Part shown: in pieces, positions 1-12,179 of the stretch | How the letters are laid out: every line of letters starts with the position of its first letter | How positions within the stretch are numbered: the stretch's first letter is position 1 | Assembly: GCA_013399015.1 (NCBI GenBank) | Contig: VWZX01007392.1 | Coordinates: 1,132,619 to 1,196,618 of the forward strand | Direction of reading: 5' to 3' | Source: Galbula dea | Lineage: Eukaryota; Chordata; Aves; Piciformes; Galbulidae | Length of the DNA: 64,000 bases | The notes under the pieces: model-generated | Told to the model about the DNA's origin: nothing | The model's input: only the letters and a program-made list of their open reading frames with translations | Databases searched by the model: none | Made by a program: the position numbers and the translations under genes

Positions 1-3000
1 GAGTCAATGAGGTGTTGGGGGTGGGGAAATGACTAGAGTGCAGGTTTCCTGCTCTGAACATCCTTGACTAAACCTGCTGACACCATCTGCTCTTGATGGC
101 AACTCTGAGCCCAAGACATGATTTGCATTCTAATGGATTTGCCATCCAACAGCTCTATATTCAAGTCTCCATGTTGTCTGTCCAAAATAAGAAAACTTCT
201 TTTTTTTTTTTTTCCCCACAAAGAGCCTTAATTTTTCTGGTCTGAGAGCAAAAGAACAGTGCCAAGAGGTTAGATCAACTAGGTAGGTGACTGTATTGCA
301 ACGAATCTTCTGCCCAGCAGTCTCGCCATCATGTCTTGAAAGGAAGAGTAACCTAAAGCTTCTGATTTACTTTTCACACGTTCTTCCAGGAAGGATCTGA
401 TCTGTAGTGAGGATATCAGCTTATAAGCTGATAAGAAATAATGTACCATCCTTTTTCTCCAATGAGTACGTTGAGCCAAGTTCTAGCAGAAGCACCCTTG
501 AAGGTGGGCTGGAGGCACAGAAAGGCAAATGTAAATCATCTTCTCTATATTTCTGTGAATGAGATCATCTCACAGTGGAGGAAGGAAGGTGATAGGTGGA
601 TTCTCAGGATGGAACACAAGTATTTAGCTAGGAAGTAGTTTAATTTTCACTTTTCTCATGTCTTGCTTGACTTCTTTGAGAAGTTTTTATCTGTGCCATG
701 CCTTGTCTGGATGCTTCTTATGCAGCTGTTTCCATTTTTCCTTTCTGTATCCCTGCTTTCTTTGTCACTCATGTCAGCAGGTGGCTCAAAGTTGCTTCAC
801 CAGACCAGGAACAGAAGCAAACAGAAGCATTCAGGTCATCTGAATGAAAAGAACAGGGATGTCATTGCATCTAAAAATAATCCTAGTAACAGCTAGGTGA
901 TATCTTTGGTCCTGGACTTACTCAGCAGCCTACATGTATTTCCAATTAGAGTCTGACTCTAAACAGAAAAATGAATGTCATTCAAGGGATAATTCAGTTC
1001 ATGCCTCTGAAGAAATCCTGGCTCCCAAAAAAAATAAAATTCCTGGTCTTGGTGTAGATAGGAAAGAGTATAGAAAAAACAGTTCTTGCCTCACTTTGAC
1101 TCACTAAATTCTGCTTTCTGTTATTCTTGACAGTGCTGGTTGCCTGTGGTCCCTGCCCAGTGTTCTTTCAAAGTCTTTAACAAGTGCACTCAGGAGGGTT
1201 TCCTCAAGAAATGAGAAACCACCTTTTCCCTTCACTTTGGAAAGACCTTGGAGCACCCACCAAATTTTCATCCTTTGTATTCTAGGCACAGATAAGTCTC
1301 CAGTTGCCCTGAATGCTCCAACACATGCTTCTCGCGGCAGGGACTTAGATGCGTTTGGCCACTCTTTAAGAAAGGGATCAGGGATTTGGGAGTAGTCTGT
1401 AGTCTGACTCTCAGTTTGGGTAGCAGCGGCATCCAAGTACTGGGAGAGTTTTGGGTTTTTTTCCTGAGCTTTGTACTGGATTATGTTATCTATTAAAAGC
1501 AGCTATTTTCATGTTGAACTGCTGCCATGACCTGTATTTTACAACTTGCACGTATACTCTGAAAACTTATTGTCTTGCACTCAAAAGGCATTCAGTGACA
1601 GCTCTATGAAATTCTGTGCAAAATCTCATTACCTTCTTGCTTGTTTTTTGGTTTGGTTCAGTCTGAGGAATTGCTTTTCTTGATAGTTCTAGGTGCCAAC
1701 TTTGGTGCTCATAATAGAGAGGTGACTTCTGTCAGAGCAACACAGGCCCTCTGATAGTTTGCTAAAGCCACTCTACAGACCATGTGAAGCACAGAGGTAG
1801 AAAATAAAGAAAATAAACTCTCATGGTCATTGGTGAACACAAGGACAGAAACAAAGCACCATTAGTTTCCAGGACCCTGGCCCTGCCACTAGAAAACATG
1901 ACTTTCTGTTCTGACCTGTATGAGAGATTCAGAAGAAACTTTGCATTCTTTTTGCTTGAGCAATTTAGGTGGAAGGGGAGGGAGCTGTTAAACTGATATT
2001 CAGCTGAAATATTTAACCTTTGGTAGCTATTAGGAGCTACTTAGAGATGCCCTTATCTGTGACTTGACATGACCAGGGGGGAAATGTGTTGTGTGCTTTT
2101 CCTTGTGGGTAGAGAGTTGAAGGTTGTTTTTTATTTTTGAGGAGTGAAGAGGAAGGATTCTGCCTGTTTTGGTACAAACTTCAGAATTACCCAGACTTTC
2201 AAGTAGTAGCCTGGTCTTTTCCCTTGGCTTCTTCAGGAAATCTCTCTTGGAGAGTACAGGAAGCATAAAATGCCAGCTTTAAACAGGTTGTAGTTAAAAT
2301 GCTGGTGTTTTTCAGTCTGTAACCAGAAAAAGCTCAGCTTTGTTGGATGCTAGTTTACTGACTGAGTTTCCAATTAAAATTTGATTTCCATGTTAATCAA
2401 CAAGGTTTTATGTCACATTCTTGCACTGCTCAGACAATCCTTCAGGAAAAACGTGGCAGGCAAGAATTCATTTTTAATGTAAAAATACCAAGAAAGAGGA
2501 GGGTGAGGGGAACTATAAATAACCACCAAGATGTCACAGAGTCAGTCATTTTTTCCTCCATAAGTCAGCTTTAGCACTTAAGGTCAAGATAACATTTCCA
2601 TGTCAATGGTCAGTTACATCAAAATGCTAAAACAGGAAGATTGAATGGAATTGTTGATTTTCTTTTCTTGTATTCTGCCCAGATTTGACCAATGTACAGT
2701 CTTTTTGGTCTGCCAGCTATGAGTTCCAGTGTTTTTTGGTTATGCTCTTTGCCAGAGTAGCAAGCTTGGATTGGAGCATCAGGTTTATTAAAGACTATGA
2801 AATTAAGTTTTCTGCCAAAAAAAAGGAGAAAAAAAGTCCCCTTCTTCTTGATAGTGACTTCTTTATATTCCTTTTGATGCAGATCAGTTTGACTTGAATT
2901 TTAGACTAACAGTTTGCTACACAATTTTGTTTTCTTTTCACAAAGTTCTAATCAGTTTAAGCTACAAGCAGTTTGAAATGCCTAACAGCTTCCTTTGCAT

Positions 3001-6000
3001 TGCTAATTAAGCCTGAAATCTGTGTTGTCCACAATTGTATCTAAACAAGGAGCAGCATGTATCATCTGCTCACTGTTTGCCACATCTCCCAGCTGCGTGT
3101 AATTCTGCTGCCAGCGCAGAATGGAATCGCAACAGGACGGATCCGTTGGTCGCTTTCTTAGGCAAAACTCCCAGGGTGGTGTACAAGGTCAGGCACATCA
3201 TGTTTTGAGGGAAGGGATGGATTTGATGGTGAGAACATGTATGGCAAGCAGTGCTACACATAATGCAAAAACTGGAAGCACTTAGGCATAAGGAACAGCC
3301 TCACTTTATCCCCCAGAGCACTTTGTACCACAGAGCCCTGAGTTGTGATTATGGTTTGGAGGTGCTCTCACTTGACATATTAGGTAAAAGTGCAGTCTAT
3401 CAAAACCTGCCATGTGTTCCCCCTGTCCCTCAGGAGCAAAGCTAATAGAATGTCATAGTTTTTAAAGCTGCCAAGATTCACTAAAGTGGAAAAGAGAGAC
3501 CTAACAAATCCTTGAACCCATCTTTCTGCAGTCAGCAAAGCCAGCGGATGATTTATCTCTAGGTAGCTACCCCAGCGGTACGAAGCAATATGAATCTTTC
3601 AAGGCATCACCCGTTGTGCAACAGGGTCCAGAGATTTCAGCAGTAGCTCTGTGCTGGCTTGCCTGAGCTGCAGAACCTGTGAACAAACTGTTTACCTCTG
3701 GTATTCTGGGAGGGATTTTGAGGGATTTCTTTCAAATTAGAAATCTTTGAAAATCGGCATCTTGCGCAAGGTGTTGTATTATGCAGCAGTTTAGAATGAG
3801 AGCCAAAGGTCTGGTTGTGAGCTCAGGATCTCCTTGAACTGAAGAAATCGGAGATGGTAACTGTCTTATCAGATCATCTTTCCCTGCTAAGGCAGGCTCA
3901 TCTCCTGTGCTGCACTGGTGCTGCTGTGCTTTATGGATGCTCATCTCTCCAATGCTCCAAAAGCCTGCCCTAGCTTAGTGGTTAGATGTTTTCTGAACTA
4001 AATGCAGTTCTAGTGTAGTGTGACAGAATTCAGATGGTTATATTGGGGTTCATACCTAGTGTGTGGTGTGGACAGCAGTGCTAACAGCAACAATGAGCTC
4101 TGCTCACCAACATGGATAATGTGGTCTTTCAATTTTGTGGGGAATGTGCAGCTCCTCTTTTCTGGTGGCGGTAGACAAGATGTGAGAAGGTTTGGAAATG
4201 CAGCTTCACTAGAATGAAAATTACTGAAGGAACAGGGGCTGATTGGAAAGATATATAACAATGTCCTTTTACATAGTGGATCTAAGGATGCTTTCAGTTG
4301 CTTGGCTCGCTATTCTATTGCATGTGACTATAATTGCTATTGTTGGGAAAATTCCGTAAGCATAGCCTTTTTTATTCTACATGCTTTTTTAAGGTCAACT
4401 GTAAGTTAGAAGCATTTATCCAGTATTAAATACTTCACTCTTGCAAATTGCTGTAGCCTTATTGGAGTACTCTGAGTAACAGCTTGGATGCTGTTCCCCA
4501 TTACTGCATCTCCCAAAGTCAGACCTGGGTGGCCTTTGAGGCATTTGTAATTGTTACAGATTAGAAAAAGTGAGGGTTTTTTCCTGTTAAAAATACCTTA
4601 TTTCCATCACATAACCATTTGGGTGCACAAACTATTTTGCAAGTATTCATGAAACCTAACAACATCCAGTTTCTCACTGGAATAGACAACTTCTACAGCC
4701 ATTTTATTTACAGGCCAACTGAGGTACAAACCATGGGAGTGCTTTGTGTCTGAGAGTTTCTTGGGAGAAAAGCCAGAAAGAAAAGTTGAGGCATTTTATC
4801 TTCCAGCTGAACAGTTTAGAGAACGAATCCCTAATTTGTTACGTTTGTAATCACTATGGTTTAAAGTGGCGAAGGTCTCTGTCAGAGCAAGGAACGTACA
4901 GAAGATGAGTAGTTTTGAGTGCCAGAAAGTAGTTACGTGATTTCCAACATCAGGCTTCTTGTGGATTTTTAGTTGGAAGAAGTTAGTGTGTTTGTGGTTG
5001 GACTTTGAGCCTGATGCGGAGTAGATCAGTTAACCCTGATGTTCCTTTATCACTCTCAAATTGGTGGTACCAGAGATGGACGTAGGTTTCTTCTCCAGCT
5101 TTTGGTATGCTCACTGGCAAAACCATCCCTTAGCCTTCAGTTGATGAGACAGCTTTCTTAAGAAGGAGCAAGCAGAGCTCCTTCCTCTTCTCACTGTAGA
5201 GCATTTTTTGACATCTCCATAGCATTTGCGAAGCATTTCTCAAGCCCTGTTCCGTTTTCGTCATGGTCTTTGTTACTGCACATTTGTGGACTCAATTGCA
5301 TGCCATTGTCATCTTTGCTACTAACATAAACCATAAAATGCACTAAAACACACTTAGTCTTTCTCTAGTAGTTACAAGGCATGGAGAAGGGACTCCTTCA
5401 TGCTGTATGCTGAGAGGACTTTCTGTCAGATTCACCTCCAGCTGCTTGGAGTCCAAAAGTACAAAGCTGAATTCAGTTTTCCTGACAAGAAAAGCAAATT
5501 CCAGCAGAGGGGAAGCATGCCAGCCATGGCATTGCTACTGTGCTGGGAAAGCCACTGAAAACTGAGCCAATGGAAGAACTATTTGAAAGCCACTGAATAC
5601 AGCAACCTCCAGAACCTGAGTCTACACTATGCAGCTGGCAGCTGTATGCCCAGCTCAGACCCACATCATGCTGGTAGTGTTTCAGGGTTGCCAATGTAAT
5701 TTATCCCAGTGTATTCCCTCTCCCAGCAAAGCAAGCTATACCAGCTAAAGGGCACCCTCAGTGCTTACCACTGTGTCTGAATTAGGGGGTTTTGCCAGGG
5801 TATTTTGGGCTATGAAGGCACATCTCTTGTGCTAAAACACTGATGCAGCTATGATAATGTGGCCTGAACATCAGAGAATGAGACAAGATACTTCTGCGGG
5901 GCTCTTTCTTGCTGGACCTCCTGTTGAGGGTTGAGGCTGGGCCAACCACCAATCCAATGACAGATGCTCCCTCTTCCCTCCCACAATGGGAAGGGAAAGG

Positions 6001-6244
6001 GGATAAGAGAGACAGAGAGACTTGTGGATTGGAAAATAAAACTACTTTAATAATAATAATGATAAATTAAATGTACACAAATATGTACAAGACCCAATAC
6101 CGAACTCAAACCCCCCTTGATGGTAACTATGGCACCACTGATACTGTGGCAGTAGGCCTCAGCAGCAGATGAGAGTCAGACTCAGGGCCTGGACCCTGGT
6201 ACTGGATGCAGGAACTTACGGATCAGGATTGAGGGCAGAACAGA

Positions 6245-6715
6245 CAAAGTTCTCCCTTGCTGCCTACCACTGAAGTGCAGGAGAAGAAGGAACCAAGAGA
6301 ATAATCTCACAAGGGGAAGCTGACCCCCAGTTTATATATTGAATATGATGTATATAGGATGGAAGACTTTAATTGGTCAGTTTAGGGTCACCTGTACTGT
6401 CTGCTTTTCCCTGAAGGTGAAAACCCTGCACCCCCCAACATGACACAAGATTTAGCAGTGACCTTGCTTTGCATACCAANCAAAGTTCTCCCTTGCTGCC
6501 TACCACTGAAGTGCAGGAGAAGAAGGAACCAAGAGAATAATCTCACAAGGGGAAGCTGACCCCCAGTTTATATATTGAATATGATGTATATAGGATGGAA
6601 GACTTTAATTGGTCAGTTTAGGGTCACCTGTACTGTCTGCTTTTCCCTGAAGGTGAAAACCCTGCACCCCCCAACATGACACAAGATTTAGCAGTGACCT
6701 TGCTTTGCATACCAA
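6245..6715. repeat. Exact 235-bp tandem duplication split by a single N
   Basis: Bases 6,245-6,479 and 6,481-6,715 read identically, with one N at 6,480 between them. The unit is internal to the LTR and includes its TATA-like region. Perfect identity abutting a placeholder N is the signature of two contig ends with an unmerged overlap, not a biological duplication. The true locus probably has a single copy. A real recent duplication cannot be excluded from one assembly. Confidence 0.9.
6331..6338 (-). promoter_or_regulatory. TATA-like box of the LTR promoter (repeated at 6,567-6,574)
   Basis: On the minus strand this reads TATATAAA, followed by a G-rich stretch, in the middle of the LTR where a U3 promoter would lie. 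The second copy at 6,567-6,574 is within the assembly duplication. Activity is unknown. Confidence 0.45.
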
Positions 6716-9700
6716 TCCTTGATAGTAAATCTGAACATTAGGCCTCATCACTGCTAGAAGCTGGCAGTGTCTGCAAAAATGTGTTGTTATTCTCAGTGCA
6801 GTTCCTCAGAGGAGCTTTAACTGAAAAGTAAAATCTCTGAACAGAATTAGTTCTGCCAGGATACCTCCCCCTTTCAGAGCAGAAGGAAAGGAAGAATAGT
6901 GTTACCCACCGCTAAAAATGTGTCCAGCTGGTCAAGCTAAGTGAGAAAGATTAATTCACACGTGCCCAAGTTATTTTGTCCAATATGGAACAAGGAATTC
7001 CATGCTGGTCATTACTGAACTAAATGTAGTGTTTGCCAAGATTTACCCATCTGTGGGGATAGCAGTTGGGGATGACTGGGGATTTTGTGAGGGGATCTCG
7101 GGTCTTGGATTTTCCTTTTCTAGAAAAAATGCTTTAAAAAAAGGTTTTGAAAGTGTTGAAATTACATCTTGACACTTAATCCCTCCACCCATGTCTGCTT
7201 TATATTTAATTTGTAATCCAACTGTATATTTGCAGTCCCCAAAAATGCAACCATTTGTAATTATTTGAAGTGCAGTGTTTCAATTGACCTGATCTAACTT
7301 GGGGTTTATAAATTCACCAGACTTCTTGAGATTAAAGTGTTCTGTCTTCACTTAAGTATGGAAACATTTTCAAGCCTCAAAAACTATCCCACAATGAGGA
7401 AAATGTCTCCTGCTCTGCTCTCCTCGCAGTCTGAGGAAATGAAGGTTGGAGTCACAAGATTTAAAGCAATTCACTTACCACACTTTACTAAGTTACAGTT
7501 CAACTACAGTAGTTGACCATGTGCCTGTTTTTAGTGCAACAGGCACTTTTGATTCCCGTGGCTAATAATACCTCCTCTGTGCAGTCACTCCAAAAAATGT
7601 TTCTTGTGCAGTGCTCACAGAAAGTGAGTTCATGTCCCTGGGTACGAGTTGCCAGTTTATTCCAGCAGCATCCCTCCCCTCTCCCAGCAAAATTAGCTAT
7701 ACCATGCTTATGTCCCAGTGTGTGAGCTCGACTCGATCTGCTGTTCAGAGTGCAGGAGAGATTATTTATGTTCAGTAGAGCTCCGGATGAATTGCCAATA
7801 CAGGAGCAGCAATGACTAATCTCTGTGTGGCTTCCCTTCTGCTTTCATTGCCAGGTAATTGTGGGAGGGTCCTTTTGGTGCACTATATTATGAGTTACTG
7901 CTGTCACTCAAAATTTGGTTATGAGGGATTATAACCTACAGCGTTAGGAAAGCAGGATGAGCTGCAGCCCACAGGTTGTCACTGCAGCTCTGCTCCCTAG
8001 AGCCATTTGCCAGCTTTCCATCTTGGATGAGAATTTTTCAGGAGGTCATTCAAATACTTCCCACTTCCAGTCCTCAGTGGCTGTTGCACCCCAGAAATCC
8101 TATCCAGCAGTTTGGATTTTCACTTTGTGTCCCATATTTTAACCTAAAATCTGCAGAGCAACTCCCTTTGGCTTTCTGTGGTTTCTGAAGGGCCAAGTAT
8201 TACTATAGGAAGGCCTTCAAAAAACTCACCCCACCACTTGCTATCAGATACTTGTTCCCAAGCAGCTTGTTCCCTCTTTGCTGCCAGTTGTACTGTACGT
8301 GTTTAAGTCACTTAGTTTTCCCTTCCAAGCCGATGCTTGATGTGCTGGTTATTTCAGTTCTTCACCTGCATTTTACTGTATCTTTGCTTGGATTTGTTTT
8401 TCTTACTGGGGATATGCTAGGGTGCATCATTCTTCCAAGATGAGGTTCTTTTTCTTAACCATGAATAAGGAGTTTTGCCCTCAAGAGATGTGGATGCAGA
8501 TGCTTTTAGCATTGGGCCAACCTTCCATTTAGAAATGGATGGTTCCTTCCCCATCCATTTCAAACCCCCCAAATTACTTGGATTTGGAGACACAATTGTC
8601 TCTAAAAAAGAAGAGCACACCCTGCCTCTTAGCCAAAAGTCTGAGGAAAGGATGGTAAACTTTGCCTTTAGTCTATGCTGGATTTGTGGTCCATATTCTT
8701 GTGACATGAATTTGGCCACAGCCCCTTGTCTGGGGTTTCCTAGCTACTTCTTATGTTTCTTCTCTGTGCCATGCTTTGACGATCTCTATAGCTCCCAGAT
8801 GCACTCAGCTCTGCTTGTTGATTACAAAGAGGACTGGCAGTGTCAGCTTGGGAGAAAAGAATAAAAAATAAGCCTGTTAGGTTTTTTTTCTTGATGTTGT
8901 TTGGCTTTCTGGAGGTCTGAAAGGGAGGTGCTAGAAAAGTTAGCTAAATTGTGAAAGAAAGCAAAATCAAGAACCCAAACATATACTCCTACACGGATGC
9001 TGTTCCCATAATGTGCAGAAATGCCTTTGTGCAGGTTCTTAGCTGCTGGGGCAGCACTTATGCATGTGGGATAACCTGATTAGAGAATCTAAGAAAACCC
9101 TCTTAGCTCCGCAGGCCAAATCCTGCCTTACAGCAATCTGATGTTAAATGGGTGTGAATCAAGGAAGCTTTCCCTTTGGCATCTTCTGGTAACACCTTGA
9201 AGAGAAGAGTCTGAGCCAGGGTTCTCGCAAGGAAAGAGGCTTAAGCAAATATACTCCCAGACAGGGAGGGAGCTGGAGTCTGAAACTAATGACTTTGTTT
9301 TTCCTCACTGGTACAGACTTGGAAGGATGAAAAGAATAAATTTCTCAGGTCTGATTTTCAGGTTGTATAGGAGGCTTAATCAGGAGCTGATTAATTTAAA
9401 ACACTTGTCTTACTTAGCTGTGAGAATGTCAAACAGTGTGACTGAGCTGAGATTTGGGAGCAGAAGATGTGTGTTTTCTGAAGGCATAATCCAGAAGCAT
9501 GATTACTTGCTGTCCTGGTCACAGCAAAACTCCCATCAAAGTTAGCATTAACGCAGGATATCAGACAAGACGACTGTAATGATCCCTTGTGGTCTTAAAA
9601 TCTGTATGTCTGGAACATGTGAGTAGGAGTTGTATTAGATCCATAGTGAGAGCATTACCAGGCCATGCTGTCTGGTGTTAAATCCCTTTGCAAGGTGGAT

Positions 9701-12000
9701 TGCAGCTGCAGGTTTCTGCTCTGTTCACAGTACCAGGTAAGCTATGCTCTGTGTTGCTATCTGGAGCGCTGTTACATCAGCTCTGGTAACAGTCTAGGGG
9801 AACTGCTTAACAGATCAGCTCTTAATGTGTAGGTAAGCTGTGAAACTCTGGCCATGTTGTGGATGCTCAGTGTATCAGAATTCAAAAAGTAATCAGGAAA
9901 GTTCATGGGAGAAACATCCACTTGAGGCTAAGTACAGAGAAGCCATGCTCTGGCTCAGGAAGTCCCTAAGCCAGAAATCACTGGAGGCTGGAAGCATATA
10001 CTAAGGAATTGCTGTTCTGTGTGCTCTGTTTTCATACTTTGGCCTCTGTTGTTGGCAACTGCTGGAAGTGAAACAAGCAGTGACTTGGTGAGACAAACAC
10101 TCCATACCTGCACATATTCAGAAGGTGTTACAGCTGATGCCTTACAAGGGCCACAGTCTTCCATTGGTACCTGCAGATATGCTGCATTCCTTCCTTGGAA
10201 GTATAGAGAACAGCATGGATGCAGACTGAGATGATGTCATCTGCATAGGCAAAGCAAAATGGTAAATTTTGCCAGGTTATTTCTCCAAGGAGAAAATTAT
10301 TGACCTTGCTTTTTCTGGCATACCAGCTACTGTTATAATGATGATAACAGTGACAGCAACCAAACAGGCCAGCAATAATTCTTTCCTGCCCATTATTACA
10401 AGGCATAAGGCAAAATGCAGTCTGAAACCAATTCTAGCTTGCTGTACTCTTTCTACAGATGTGTGAGGCAGTTCTCATATGGGTTCAATTTCAAGACTTT
10501 TCATATTAACCTTTCCAAACCCAGTCCTTTTGATCTTCTGATATGAAGCTGTGTATTTCTGTGTTTGCATTTTACCAGCGATTTGCAGCCCAGAGATAAT
10601 GTCTGATAGCAAATATGTGAGTGTAGAAGTAACCTCTCTGAGGTCCAGGGTGATTCATCTCCTGACAATACTTTTGGCAGCATATGTAAGGGCTGGATCT
10701 TGCCCCTGAGAATATTGGCTCAAAGAAGCAGTAACAATGTGGTTAGTCAAAACATTACTTTCCCTGGGAATTTTGTTGCATGAGGAAGCAGAAGAACTTT
10801 AGCCTTTCTGTGTTTGTCAACATAATCTGCCTTCCAGCTGCTTTTTATCTTTCTGTCCCATTAGATTTTTTCCTCTCCTTTTCCTCCCTCCTTACTTCTG
10901 TCTAACTTAATCTTAATCAGTGTTGTAATCACAGACTTTCTACTTCATCTGAGATTCAAGCACGATTTGATAACTCTGGATGAATCAAGCAAGAGTAGTA
11001 AGTGGTTTGCTTTTCTAAAGTCCAGCAAAATGACCCAAATCATTGCCACAGATCTATTGTTTGTATCTTTGAGTCTCACTCTCCACTCAAAGCTTGTGTC
11101 TCTAAGGTGCTTTGTTTGAAAGAATAAGTTGCACAGATGGTGTCAGAAGAGCTGGTGTGGCTCACAGACAGCCATTTGAAGCAAAATTATCTTGGTATTT
11201 CTATCATTAACTGCAAGGGTAAGTGAAAGTTGAAATGAGATGAATCATTCAATGAACCCCACTTGAAAGGTGGGAGGGGTTTGACTCTAGTGCTTCAGGA
11301 GCAAGCCAGTATGTAAAACCTGTGCAGCAATGATCATAATTTTAGAGCTGGCATTTCACAGTCATTACCTCAAGCGTTGTAGGCCAGAGATAAATGAACA
11401 GTTTAAGTCACCCTGAACTCCTGTCCTTGCAGTGCTTTCATTGCAGACACTGTTTGTTCTTTCACCAGTCTCAACAGCAGTCTCCATGACGGGAGGGGAA
11501 GACTTTCTTACAAGTCAGATAGAGATCCTTTATGGGAGCTGTATTTGTGGATCAGTTAGGAGGTCTCTGCGTAGCCCCAGGAGATTGTGCTTCAGCTTTG
11601 CACTGCATGCTGTGGAGTTTGTCTCTAATCACCTGAACTGCAAAAGGTCATTCAGACTGGGCAGTCCAGAAGCAAAAAGCCAGGAGTGTAGGCTGCATAA
11701 CTCTTTCAGATGCTTTTGGCTACAGGAGCTGCAGTGTCTCAGATACACCTACCTGGTGGGCTGTTGAGAAAAAGCTCTGGTTTGTGTTCTCACACTGTAC
11801 TGAAGGCTTAACCAAGGCTGTGTGTGCTGTTATGATACTCTTTGTTGACTGTACCACGCTTGTCTAGACAAAATGAAAAGAAAGTACCTAAAGCTTCCAA
11901 GTAGACCAGGAGCAGCTGCAGGAGCAGCTCCAACCCATCTGATCTTTGTAGATGTCCTGGTGAGGTGGTGCTCACATACTTTGTGTATGTTTGTTTGCAG

Positions 12001-12179
12001 AACACACTGGAGCAATGCAGCGTCTGTGCAAAGCCCATCATGGAAAGGATCCTCCGAGCCACTGGGAAGGCCTACCATCCCCACTGCTTCACCTGTGTGA
12101 TGTGCCATCGCAGCCTGGATGGGATCCCCTTCACTGTGGATGCCGGTGGGAACATCCACTGCATCGAGGATTTTCATAA
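12001..12179 (+). CDS. LPP: LPP exon encoding LIM domain 2
   Basis: LPP is a zyxin-family LIM protein of focal adhesions and cell-cell contacts. It links to alpha-actinin and VASP through its N-terminal half and can shuttle to the nucleus. This 179-nt exon starts in frame after a pyrimidine-rich acceptor ending tttgcag and encodes 59 codons plus 2 nt. All eight zinc ligands of LIM2 are present, numbering from the first residue here: C6, C9, H26, C29, C32, C35, C54 and D57, with standard LIM spacing. The segment beginning NTLEQC and ending CIEDFHK fits LPP better than zyxin or TRIP6, from memory of the families. The exon ends CATAA with a GT at 12,180-12,181. The split AA|G lysine codon is completed by the next exon, which fixes the donor despite A instead of G at the last exon base. 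Confidence 0.97.

Larger units (their letters stand above)
5916..6868 (-). mobile_element. ERVK-like solo LTR with 6-bp target duplication
   Basis: The element runs from a TG at 5,922 to about 6,862 and is flanked by the same hexamer, acctcc, at 5,916-5,921 and 6,863-6,868. Six-bp duplications are typical of class II (ERVK) insertions. The minus orientation is inferred from homology to the element at 45,906-46,255, whose primer-binding site fixes its direction. On the minus strand a TATA-like box lies at 6,331-6,338 and an ATTAAA at 6,046-6,051, giving a U3-R-U5 order. No primer-binding site or coding sequence adjoins either end, so this is a solo LTR. Without the assembly duplication at 6,480 it is about 705 bp. 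The terminal dinucleotide at its 5' end is degraded, so the exact boundary is uncertain by one or two bases. Confidence 0.75.
1..12000 (+). other. LPP: LPP intron upstream of the LIM2 exon (partial)
   Basis: This stretch lies directly upstream of the splice acceptor at 11,999-12,000 and I find no exon in it. I looked for the LIM1 exon, which should precede the LIM2 exon in LPP, and saw no C-x2-C ... H-x2-C reading frame flanked by splice sites, so LIM1 must lie left of the window. Apart from the LTR at 5,922-6,862, the intron is unique-looking AT-rich sequence with short T and A runs. All open frames here are under about 130 codons and look like chance. A diffuse similarity of about 50 bp links 5,699-5,745 and 7,654-7,705, perhaps an old unrecognised repeat. 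Confidence 0.85.

Noticed and set aside
1..12000. LPP LIM1 exon or the intronic miR-28 hairpin
   Set aside because: No LIM-type Cys/His pattern with splice sites and no miR-28-like stem was seen; miR-28 is, as far as I recall, mammalian.
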